Below, piece by piece: positions 44,721 to 54,680 of a DNA stretch of 64,000 bases. Source of the stretch: Deroplatys truncata (lineage: Eukaryota; Arthropoda; Insecta; Mantodea; Mantidae); the NCBI GenBank assembly GCA_030765065.1, contig CM060979.1:103466350-103530349 (forward strand). The letters run 5' to 3'. Below the pieces are notes generated by a model that saw nothing but the letters and a program-made list of their open reading frames with translations, had not been told where the DNA came from and ran no database searches. The first letter of the stretch is position 1. Each line of letters begins with the position of its first letter. A program made the position numbers and the translations under genes.

Positions 44721-45020
44721 TATGTCACGCCATTAGGCGATGTCCTGTATGGATGGGGCGAGGTTGCAAAGGTCGCGCGGTCGGCCTTAATCTACTTTTG
44801 GCTGCCGTCTCAAGAATTACTTTCAGACTGGATGTTTCGGCCGATGGAATTGGTGACAGTGAAAGATGAATGAGTTTTTGAAAGGAATCCCTGGCAGTGA
44901 AGATGTCTGACATTCGCCCTGAGAGCTAAAGGAAAAAGTCAGGCAGCTTGACCTAAACAGGATTCGCACCTGAACCTTACTCATATGAGCTGGTAGCTGT
45001 CTATCGTCCTAGCCTACTAG
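44720..45020 (-). repeat. SINE-like sequence, minus strand
   Basis: Read on the minus strand, box B-like GGTTCAGGTGCGAATCCTG near 44965 is followed by a tail with CTCAGGGCGAATGTCAGACA and TCATCTTTCACTGTCACCAA-like text. Box A is weak. No second copy lies in the window. Confidence 0.35.
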
Positions 45021-45255
45021 CATTGGGTCCAAGAATTACTTTATAAGATCTGTTTTACTTCATCGGTTTCAGCGCGAATGCTGCAACATATTGCAATTGT
45101 TCCTGCATACAAATGTGTATCATACTACGAACTCGAGACTCCCTCCGGTGATGATGCCTGCACTACAGTCCTTTATCTAAGGATTATAATCATCTTAATA
45201 CAATGCAATACAAAAATTGACTTCGTACTTAATCTGCTGAATAATTTTGAATATA

Positions 45256-45813
45256 CAGTGTGGACCATTTAAGTTAAGACTGTATAATATCTCCAAAACT
45301 AAGTGCTGTAGAAAGAAATGTCTTTAATAAAAGTTGCTTGATATTATGGGGGAAAGTAAATGCAATTAGTCGTGTTTTATTTGGAGGATGTTGTGATGGT
45401 CATTTTAGGGTAAATTTAATTTTTTTAAATGGGAACCTACCTTTTTTATGTTGCTTTCTCATTCCTCATAACAAACTAAACAACATTTGTATAAAGTACT
45501 TTGCAATTGTTCTTACACCAACGTAAATAACAACAAAAATTCTGAATAGCTGCGTACGAAGAGCGCAATGAAAGTTTGGACCATCCATAGATGACATTTG
45601 AGAATGAAGTTACTTTTCGTAATTGGGAACCAACATTTCTTATTTTGCTTCCTTATTCCTCATCACAAAATAAACAGCTTTGTATAAACCATTTTCTAAT
45701 GAGAAAACAACGTACAAAATACGTAGTTAGAGCAAGTTTTGTTACAGGCATTTCTTTCTACAACGTTTAGTTTTAGAGATATTGTACAATTTCAACTTAA
45801 ATGGTCCACTTTG
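45256..45813. mobile_element. MITE with about 65-bp TIRs and TA duplication
   Basis: The left end is CAGTGTGGACCATTTAAGTT and the right (reverse complement) is CAAAGTGGACCATTTAAGTT. The match continues through AATATCTC and GTAGAAAGAAATG. TA lies on both sides (45254-45255 and 45814-45815), which points to Tc1/mariner-type mobilisation. There is no transposase. The interior carries two diverged copies of an about 75-bp unit at 45430-45510 and 45626-45700 (GGGAACC, then TTCCTCAT, ACAAA and TTTGTATAAA). Confidence 0.85.
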
Positions 45814-45815
45814 TA

Positions 45816-46336
45816 TTTAATTGTGGCAAAATTAGCAACAATTTTCTTTTATAGTGCAATTTTTGACATAGGTATCCAAATTACTTGGTTGAAAGCACTT
45901 TTTTTCAGAAATGAATACATAATAAGACATTATAAAATGTTGACAAAATCGACATCCACACGAGGAAACAGACCTTAAGGAAACAAAGCAGAAGAATTTA
46001 AATGTACATGGCCGAATCCGTGAAATATGCAATGGATAAATTACGATAGAAATCAGACCGAGCGCCGGCCAGAAACGGAGAGATACGAAGTCCAAAATAA
46101 TGTAATCGCAAGTTGCCTTCCCATCCCATTAAGGAAACAAACTTCACTTCTTAGATTTAACTGCACTTGTACAACTACCTTGCAGTACGTTGGCTTTTAC
46201 TGGCATACAAGACCTTCCTAGAGCCAGGTCGTGAAGACTCCTAAGACAGAGCTTAAGCAGGGAATAAGAAGCCAATACTTGAAGATAACTGTGTTAGAAG
46301 AAAGCTTTAGAAAACTATTGTTTTTCTGCATTCGTG
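45816..46336. other. Intergenic, no recognised features
   Basis: Nothing recognisable lies between the MITE and repeat B copy 2. Confidence 0.45.
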
Positions 46337-47182
46337 TGAGGCAGTATTTTTAGTACTCAAATGATTTCAGTCTAATTATATAATATATAAATTCAATAAC
46401 AGCCCGCCTTAAAGCAATATATGTATGTAACAAGATATAAAAATTGTATATTACAGTCACTGTATATGTTTATATTATTGTATACATGTGTAATAATGTT
46501 ATGTGAATGCATTACGTAATTTAATAATGTAGGAGCTGTAAGAATAATAGGTTAAAAGTTGCTAACAATAAGGTAACAATGTGGTAACCTTGAGGCAATA
46601 ATGAGTAAGAAAGTTTAATAATGCTACTAGTCATTATTGGAGCAACAATAATGTAAATTTTGAGACAGTTTATAAAATAGCCAATTAACAACCAGAAAGA
46701 AAGCTTAAGTTAAATGAAAGTATTCTATTGGACTAAGATTAGCCAATCAGAAATTGAAATATAGCAAAATTTACAAATTTAGGCGGTAGAAATCAGTTCA
46801 GTTGCTTGCAGACAGCGCTCATAACTGGAAGCGTTGGTTGTAGACAGTGTTCCTAACCGGACATGAGATGCGTCCTCGAGAAATTTAATACGTATTCGTG
46901 TGAGACGAAAATAGTCTACGTGTTAAAAAGTGCAATTAATTAATAAAATAATCTCGCAGCTCTATATCAGTAAAGTGTTATTTAAATCATGTCAAGCATT
47001 AATAAAAGGAGTGAAGTAAAATTATAATCTGTGTAAGCCTACATTCTTCAGCCGCACCACGCCTTGCAAAGAAATCCATGTCTCTAACAATAATACTGAC
47101 GTAGCCGAGGCAAACATAAATATATAATATTTAAAGAAACAGTCAAATTACAAAGTTAACTTGGGGCAAAGCCACCGGAAAG
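46337..47182 (+). repeat. Repeat B copy 2 (LTR-like)
   Basis: It starts TGAGGCAGTATTTTTAGTAC, has TATAAAATAGCC near 46670, the block TAATCTGTGTAAGCCTACAT, and ends GGGGCAAAGCCACCGGAAAG, where the MITE at 47185 begins. Its body is colinear with copies 1 and 3. Confidence 0.55.
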
Positions 47183-47184
47183 TA

Positions 47185-47803
47185 CAGTCATGGACAATAT
47201 GCATCCACACCCCTATATATCACGAAGAAAGACCTGAGCTCCCCGAGTCACAGGAATATGCAGCATGATAACACGAGGGCCATCTTTATTTATCGGGCCA
47301 GATACAGGAGCTCCGGGTTTGCTGCTGACGTCATTGGCATATGTGGTTGATAGCCGTTAGCTCAGCGAGAAAGAATGCTACAAAGAGAATTCTCTATTTA
47401 AACGTATCCCATTTACATTGTATGATGCCTCTTTTTAAGAGTACAGGTATTGCCTGAAACGATAAACTGCCCTGAGATCGTAATGTTCTTGGGGTAAAAC
47501 TAATTATAAGTTGGATACTGCGTATGATACTACTTATCAGTTTGTAAACGAAATGAATCCCTTTATACCAGGTTTTAAAAAATTATTCTATATTTTTAGA
47601 GGTGGTAGTGTGACCGAAACAAGAAAAAAATGTCCAGTAAACATGTGTTCTACACATGTGTGCATACGTAAATAGCTATGAACACTTGCTCATTTCGCCA
47701 CCGTGAAATATATCTTCTACCGCAATCTCTTTGCTATTACAAACGACCTGTAGCAGACAGTAAACAAATGAGGACACATTGCTGTATTATTGTCCATGGA
47801 TGG
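47185..47803. mobile_element. Candidate Tc1-type MITE next to repeat B copy 2
   Basis: The left end is CAGTCATGGACAATATGC and the right (reverse complement) CCATCCATGGACAATAATAC. The shared core CATGGACAATA is offset by one base. TA flanks both ends (47183-47184 and 47804-47805). The 619-bp interior has no transposase motif. The short TIR match keeps confidence moderate. Confidence 0.5.
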
Positions 47804-47978
47804 TACAGCATGCAGTAAACATCAGTTAGTGTTCTTACTGTAAACTGCATTCACAGTTCCGGGTAAGTGCAAGGCATATTCTTATTTGTTCTAATGTAAT
47901 CAGTTTGTGTTTTGGTAAGTTTGTGAAATGCTTTCACATTGCAGTTTTATCTTTAAATATTTAGGTGTATGCAATTCT

Positions 47979-48131
47979 ATTAATGATGTACAAACACTAC
48001 AGGAAGGCGTCATCAATGCCTGCCAGAGCATCCGTGACCAACCTGGAGTGGTGGAAGTACGCGATTCCATAAGACGTCGGACAGAAGCACACCTTACTAT
48101 GAATGGGTACCATATTGAGCACCTTCTTTAG
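47979..48131 (+). pseudogene. Transposase C-terminal fragment (mariner superfamily)
   Basis: The frame reads LQEGVINACQSIRDQPGVVE, then VRDSIRRRTEAHLTMNGYHI and EHLL before TAG at 48129. An RRR....C/HL...GGHIEHLL ending is the usual C terminus of the same insect transposase group as the relics at 51.8 and 62.6 kb. Nothing upstream resembles the catalytic domain. Confidence 0.6.
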
Positions 48132-49314
48132 CGAGGTTTACAAATGCAGGTCGTATGCAATTGCAAGCAGATTACAGAAGTTGTGCTGTTTCACAGTAAC
48201 AGAGTAATGTATGCTCTGTAAGTCATACATAATAGTAAAGAGCTTGCAGTAGAAGAGATGTTGTTTCATAGTAGCGAAGATGAACAAGTGCTTATAGCTC
48301 TTAAGGTATGCATTTTAGACCCCATGTTTACTGAACAGTAAACTTTTTTCTTGTTTTGGTCCATACTATTACCTCTCAAAATATGGAATAAATGTTTAAC
48401 ACTCGGTATATGTAGAAAGCTAACACTGAACAATAGTTCATAATGAATATAGTGCGCACTCAACTGATGCTAATCGATTTAACAAACATTTATTACCTAA
48501 CTTATAGAAATTTATCATAATTAATTGCTTGTAAATACCGAAATGTCTAAAATTATAAATACAACTATCCAAAGTACAGACGAGCTGAGTTTTTCAGATA
48601 AATTACTTTGAGAACGATGATATACTAAATATGCAGAATTTGTTAGTTGCCAAGTGCTTTCATAAAAATCTATTAATATCTAATTTAGATATTACATTCG
48701 TGCCTACCCGTGCAAGTACTCGTTCTTAAAAATAATTCATCGATTAATTTAGGTTAATGAAGAAGCCGTGTTATAAAACGATTAACTGAGGTTTGCGTAT
48801 GTGGCGACCAAAATGAAACGAGCAGCATATTTAGTTTGGTGTACATATCGCACTATGATATATAAATATGGCAAAATATTTTGTGTATGTTAACGTGTTA
48901 TTACTATAAAACCATTTCAGAGTTTGATGTATTCTAAATTCTGCAATATTCAGTTTGTAAAACGAGATGAGTTGATGGTACAAGAAGAATGTAGGCGTCA
49001 CAATTGGTAGAGCATACTTAAACATCTATTGTGCATTATGCTCTGTTCTGAGCGCAAATAGGGAGTATTTGGTGCTTATTTGCACTCCTTATCAATGCGT
49101 GTTAAGCTCCAGATGTTATGAAGTCACTTACACTGTATATAGTTCGAGAAGTATAGAGGCCTCTGACAACACCATCTACCAGCGCATAAGTTAATTATTG
49201 GGAATTAGGTCGAACTTCCAGATAGCAAGGAAGTACTGGATGGAGTCCAAAATGTAAACATGGGTTACTTTTTCGCCAAGACTACTCTTTACCTTAAAAT
49301 GCTTCAAATTATAT
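48132..49314. other. Intergenic, no recognised features
   Basis: AT-rich sequence without coding motifs or local repeat landmarks. Confidence 0.5.
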
Positions 49315-49797
49315 AAAAACATTTTACATACACATGACTTTCTCTACCTATTCTCCAACAAATATTCTTACAAAATTTTATTTTTCTATATACTTCATGT
49401 TAAACGAGATAAATGTTTGCAGAAATGGTTTTACATAATTCCTTGTAGATATAAGGTAAATAAGAAATACAACAGGCCTAAATGTAATCAAATATTTTAA
49501 GAACGTGTCGTTATGGCGTGATGGCTTTGAAATTCCGTTCTCTTTGTATGGACACGAGAAAAAACGAATAGTGATTTTTCAGTTGAAGAAGTATAAAGTA
49601 TTTGACAATTAAAACCAATGATAAGGATTTCTTGGAAATGGCTAATGCAACAAAAATGTTTATTTGGCATAAATTGTGTGATTTAACGAGATCTGCATTT
49701 TTCTAGAGTACACTTTTGTCCATCTCTTACGGTTTGCATGTTGTAAAAACTTCATTCACAATTAAGAAGACTTTACAGGCTATTTCCAGATAATTCA

Positions 49798-49831
<34 letters not shown>

Positions 49832-50190
49832 CATTTTTCATGCAAATATTTTAACAAACAACTCGTTAGAGGCTTTTATGAGAAAATCATTGTTCATGTA
49901 AAGGTTAAGGGCTGGGGGATTTTCTTGGATATGTTCGTGTCGTATCCCTGGAAGATATTGAACTTAAATACCAAATTTGGTATTTAACCAACTTTTCGTC
50001 TTAAAGCTATTACTGTTCAAAGACTGCACACAGGCACACACATAAACGGACCTTTCTTGCAAAAATACTTTTTTTAGGATTCAGGGTGTCTCCAAACGTA
50101 TACTTGCAGAGAAATTTCCATAACGAATTTTTTGGTGGAATGCAATAATTTGTTCACTTATTATAGTTAAACAGTAGAGAAATTAAAAAT
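49315..50190 (+). repeat. Repeat A, full-length, isolated copy
   Basis: It runs from AAAACATTTTACATACACAT through TATTTAACCAACTTTTCGTC to AGTAGAGAAATTAAAAAT. A (TA)n tract replaces part of the middle (49799-49829). Confidence 0.65.
49799..49829. repeat. (TA)n microsatellite
   Basis: About 15 TA units arose inside the GATATATATTTTATTT-like block of repeat A. Confidence 0.9.
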
Positions 50191-51298
50191 ACAAAAATTT
50201 CAAGGCAAGAAATTTAAATAACGATAATTAGTAGAAAAATTAAAGTTTCCACAAACAGTTTAACATTTCAACCTAGATAGGATATTACATGAAAACTTTA
50301 ACAATTGATCATATTTACAATCACTGATAGATTATATCAGGAATGCCATTTTGTGACACTCGGTGTAATTCTTTTCTTTTTCCCTCCAAAGTCCTGTGTT
50401 GGGGTGGTCGAACTCTACGGCGATATAATGCTAATATCATAGAACCTCCTTGGACGATATGCAAACAAAAGAGCAAAACAGGGGCAGGGGTTAAACCTCG
50501 TGTTCGCTCCAGTGGCAACCCTGGACTATATCAACAAACCAGAAACGAAAAGGCCATCTAGAAGGAATACCGGTCTTAGGGACTCCTATTTATACCGGGT
50601 GAACCATCTGCCCCTAACATGTGTGTGTGAATTAGGTATATTCTTGTGTGCATTTTTGGAGGGGCAACAATTTAAGCAGAGGTGGGATTTAAGTGCGTCT
50701 TCGCCGCTTGCGTTACAGTAATTAATTAGATCGAGAAATGCTTCCCACTCGGTGAAAAAGCTGTTTAAGGGACAGATGCTATTCCAGGGTGCAGTGCATC
50801 TCAAAAACATAGTCCCTCTACTAGATGAACCGGTTAACTCTTACTTTACATTATAATACTCTTTTTACCTACCTTCGAGATTACATAATGTGTGAAACGC
50901 GCGCCACGTGTATCTAATGTCAAAATAAGCCTTACACAAAATGATGGATTAAAAAAACTAGGGAAGCAATAGTGTATAACCAATAAAACATGCCTATATT
51001 AAAAATGTTTGCGGTGCAATCATATCAGACAGAAATTGTTAAACTAATATTTCAACCCTGGCATCATTATGTCTCATACATTTGATATAACGTAATAACC
51101 TATGCCCTTTGATTTGGTTATATCATAGAAGGAAATTTCGCCTAAGATAAAATGAAATCAGAACTAATTAAAAGGATTTCGTTCCATTAAATATGTGAGT
51201 GGTTATTACTACCATCCTTCCAGGGTTACAAAATGCCACATAGGTTCAAATCTTATATACAAGCTTATCCCTTTTCTACCTTATTTCTTAACCGCCGT
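50191..51298. other. Intergenic, partly GC-richer, unclassified
   Basis: Bases 50340-50820 are richer in G+C, and a minus-strand frame contains YRRRVRPPQHRTLEGKRKEL. They may be a transposon fragment, but no known domain or TIR is visible. Confidence 0.3.
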
Positions 51299-51361
51299 GG
51301 ACTTGGCTCTGATGATGGTGATTTGGAGTTCAGAGCGCTCAGTTGCAAGGACTTGGCTCTG
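51299..51361. repeat. 37-bp insert flanked by a perfect 13-bp direct repeat
   Basis: GGACTTGGCTCTG occurs at 51299-51311 and again at 51349-51361. The 37 bp between them (ATGATGGTGATTTGGAGTTC, then AGAGCGCTCAGTTGCAA) are related to the insert at 51973-52033, so this looks like a retroposed micro-insert with target duplication. Confidence 0.7.
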
Positions 51362-51557
51362 GATATTTCACCATAAAATGTTGTATAGCGTTTAGAAATA
51401 CATTATACCATCTTAGATTTTTAGGTAAGGTTATAAAAATATAAAAGTAATATTTGTGGTGCTCTCCCGGATACATTTGAGGTATAATTGTCATTAAATA
51501 AATTAAAGTTTCCCTAGGTCACCAAAAACAATACTTACACTGCATTAATAACAAAAG

Positions 51558-51578
51558 TAATAATAATAATAATAATAA
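51558..51578. repeat. (TAA)n microsatellite
   Basis: About seven TAA units. Confidence 0.85.
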
Positions 51579-51769
51579 CAGGCTTAAACTTTTCGGCTAA
51601 GGTGATAAAGTATTAAAATTTAATTAATAAAGGATATGTTTTAATACAAACAAGTTTGAATCATCGATCATCGTGGCTAATATAACAGCTGTCCAGCCCT
51701 AATCCATTCGACCACAAAGCATCTCTGCTGAAATATTGTTTGTTTACTAATTCTTAGTACTTAAAAATG

Positions 51770-52872
51770 GGTGGCTGTTGAGGTACTCGCCAACGTGAAC
51801 AAGCATCCGTCTCCTTGTCAATAAATTTCAGAAGACAGGAAAAACATTGCCGATGAGGTACGTTTCGGTAGACCTTCCGCGCCCAAGGAAACCGTGACAC
51901 ACATCCGAGAAGCCATCGAAAGGAGTTTTGGAACATCGACTCATCGTTTAAGTAACGAGCTAGATGTGCCCATGATAATGGTGATGATGATGGTTTGGAG
52001 TTAAGGGCACTCAACTGCAAGCTCATTAGCGTTCTAGATATTCCCAGGTCAACTGTGTTAAAGAGTTTGAGATTTACATTGAAAAAGCATACATATTACA
52101 ACAGCTGTTACACAAACTAGACGAGGAAATTATGCAGCTCATAGGCCAGAGTGTTGTGACAGTGGGTGTTGTAAAGAATGAGAACTTATTGGAACATATC
52201 CTATTTAATCTACGTGTGTCGTAAAGTGAATATACACAACTGTCGTATATGAGGTAACGAGCCATCACACGCCATCTGAGTGGCAAAGAGACGCCTCGGA
52301 AATCAGTGTGTAGCTTTGGCTTACCAAAACCATCGTTTGATCTTTTCATGTTTGCAGAAGGTACCATTACAGGCCACACTTACCTAGACAAGCTGAAAAC
52401 GTTGTGGAACCACAGGTACAACAGGATAGTGCAGTTGGCAGCGTAGTCTTTGAGCAAGATGGAGCACCCCTGCATTTTGCATTAACTGCTAGAGCGTACC
52501 ACAACCAGCTCGTTGGTAACGGATTGGCAGATGTTCAGCATGAGAATGGCCAGTACGTTCACCTCACCTGACGCCGTCATGCTTTTTCGTATTTAACAAG
52601 TCCAAGCCACGAGTGTACAAACAAAAGTACACGATTTACAGACCTGAGAAATGGTATTCAAGAAGAAAGTGCAGCGATTACATGCGATACGCTGGCGAAT
52701 GTCTTAAGGGCTACAGGTGTACGGTAGAAGCAATGCTATGAAATCGATGGTGACCACGTTGAATTATTATAAATTCCCTAAATACCTACTGTCAAGATAA
52801 TCCCATACAGATTTCATGTCCGCAAGTTCAATATTTCTATAAAATGGATGGAGACTTTCTAGTCATCCTGTA
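51770..52872 (+). pseudogene. mariner-superfamily transposase relic, heavily decayed
   Basis: The pieces in order are NIADEVRFGRPSAPKETVTH, REAIERSFGTSTHRLSNELD and VP, a 61-bp insertion, then RSTVLKSLRFTLKKHTY, VNIHNCRIWGNEPSH, a block with GTITGHTYLDKL and VVFEQDGAPLHFALTARAYH (second catalytic Asp). Next come TSPD-like HLTPSCFFVF and a C terminus EIDGDHVELL before a stop near 52770. The pieces lie in different frames. A right-end TIR candidate (reverse complement CAGGATGACTAGAAAGTCTC) ends at 52870 next to TA. No left TIR was found. The first catalytic block is not readable. Confidence 0.7.
51973..52033. repeat. 61-bp insert in the transposase relic, with 13-bp duplication
   Basis: CTAGATGTGCCCA (51960-51972) and CTAGATATTCCCA (52034-52046) flank the insert and differ at two positions. 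The insert contains GATGATGGTTTGGAGTTAAG, GGCACTCAACTGCAAG and CATTAGCG and is related to the 37-bp insert at 51312. Removing it rejoins DVP to RSTV in the transposase. Confidence 0.65.
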
Positions 52873-53227
52873 TTGTTTTTTAAACTTTCTGGAGTTTATT
52901 TATATAATTGAGAAATAATGCCGATTAGATACAGGAACAAGTAAATCCGTTACAAGAATGATAGCTGCAGGAAAACGGTTCTTCTTTTTTTACTGTGAAA
53001 AATCAAATATTTTATGTAATGGGTTGCATAGATATAAAAAAACCAAGGTGCTGCATTCACCTGGTATATCTTTAAAATGTTAACTAATAGGAAAGATGGA
53101 TGTAGGAAACCCCATAATAAGGGGCATTCATGGACGAAGCAAATAGCAAAGCGCAATTACTGTAAGGGAGAAAAAAAAAGGATTGATATTGAAAAGAGAT
53201 ACACTAGCTGGCGCGATTGCGATAGCC

Positions 53228-53299
53228 GACTCCGTGGCGCAACAGTAGCGCGTCTGACTCCAGATCAGAAGGTTGCGTGTTCGAATCACGTCGGGGTCA
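53228..53299 (+). tRNA. tRNA-Trp (anticodon CCA)
   Basis: This 72-nt cloverleaf starts GACTCCG and closes with CGGGGTC plus discriminator A, giving a 7-bp acceptor stem with one T-G wobble. The anticodon stem TCTGA/TCAGA encloses the loop CTCCAGA, with CCA at 53260-53262. The T arm GCGTG-TTCGAAT-CACGT is intact, so box B is good. There is no intron, as is usual for animal nuclear tRNA-Trp. The oddity is the D loop AACAGTA: the usual GG (G18 G19) reads AG, so the near-invariant G18 that contacts the T loop is replaced. The gene may be a working copy with a defect or a young pseudogene. A T6 tract lies 11 nt downstream. Confidence 0.85.
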
Positions 53300-53828
53300 A
53301 GAGCTTAGGTTTTTTGTATCTCCTGACGTTGAAAGAATGTTAAGAGATATAAGAACTTAAGATGATAATCATTTTGTCCAATTAATTTCATATTAAAACA
53401 GAGGTGATATCTTTGGGAACAAACTGGTTGGAAAAAAACTTACAAAGTAAATCGTTTATCTTCGATTGCATTTTTCTCTATTAAAACCTCGGGGTTAAAC
53501 GAAAAATGTTTTGAATCTATTCAAGTTCAAAAATGTTTATCCAAAAGAATCAACATGCCAAACAGGGATCTGTGTGAAGTGTTCTAGCTAACAGTTACTG
53601 TTTATTACTGATTTGTTTAGCTTATAAATAATTATACCTTATATAAATTTAGTGTATTCGTTTTAGGTATAGCATATATACAACATAAAAGAAGAAAATA
53701 CAATAATTAAACTCATGGAATACAATAATGAAATATATAAATAATAGAATTCACATAGTAAGATTGTTGAAAAGATCTATATTGCTCCCATAATTTCTGA
53801 TACGTTGAGCTCTAAATTGTATGATCTG
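53300..53828. other. Intergenic after tRNA-Trp
   Basis: AT-rich, with no further pol III genes or repeats recognised beyond the T6 terminator. Confidence 0.5.
53310..53315 (+). terminator. RNA polymerase III terminator of tRNA-Trp
   Basis: A run of six T on the non-template strand starts 11 nt after the tRNA-Trp gene. Such a run is the standard pol III stop and indicates that the tRNA unit is or was transcribable. Confidence 0.7.
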
Positions 53829-53836
53829 TATTATAA

Positions 53837-53991
53837 CAGAGGTGGCGAAAACGTGACTCGCGAGTTATTTTGACTCGCAGGCGCACGTTCCCTCTCTGCA
53901 ACCGTCCGTTTGATTTTCACATGCTGCTGAGTGAGGCAGTGCGTGTTGCATATTTGGTGACTCGCGGAAGGAAGGCGTTTTCGCCACCGTT
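53837..53991. mobile_element. hAT-type MITE with perfect 8-bp target duplication
   Basis: The left end is CAGAGGTGGCGAAAACG and the right (reverse complement) CAACGGTGGCGAAAACG, 15 of 17 identical. TATTATAA flanks it at 53829-53836 and 53992-53999. CA-starting TIRs with an 8-bp duplication are diagnostic of hAT elements. At 155 bp it is a MITE. The interior has repeated TGACTCGCG/ACTCGC motifs that form further short inverted repeats. Confidence 0.9.
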
Positions 53992-53999
53992 GTATTATA

Positions 54000-54680
54000 A
54001 GAAACTAAGCACACAAATGCAAGAATGGCAATAGAAATATTTGTTTTAGCATCCGATTCTCTTCCATGAATGCTCAATGCACTAGATATGTATTGTAGGA
54101 ATTGTACATATTTGAAGTAACATTTAAATTTATTTTAAGTTGTTCACGTGGGGTTTAAAAACAGTGCATTTTTTGTTTACAACACAATACTCCAAAATGG
54201 GGGCAACAATAATTAAGGATATCTAACGTTCTCCACCATATAAGACGAGGTATTGGTGTCATCTCTAGCATTTAAACTCGCAATTATTTAAAATTAAACT
54301 AGAGTTGATAAAATATACTACAACACATCAATACAGGTAAAGTTTGTTTCTTTAAGCTGTAAGAAAAGCTACAGATATACATAAAACAGTAATTGCAAGT
54401 TTTTAATGGGTTCCACTACTGTTGTTCTGACTCCCTTAATTATTCTATGGAAAATATCCTTCTTACTTCTTACGTAGTGTTCATTCCACGCTGGTACCGT
54501 GTACCTATAAATAGTTTTTCATTTTTTTCAGAATATACATTTGATAATCATCATACATAATAAGATAAGGGTCCTAAATGTTAAACAAATGAAGCCCAAA
54601 ATTAGACATTTAGTAAATACAAGAAACGATTTCTGCTATAAAATATACTTTCAAAATATACTTGTGTGATACTTTTTATA
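54000..54680. other. Intergenic, no recognised features
   Basis: AT-rich, without repeat landmarks or coding signal. Confidence 0.5.
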
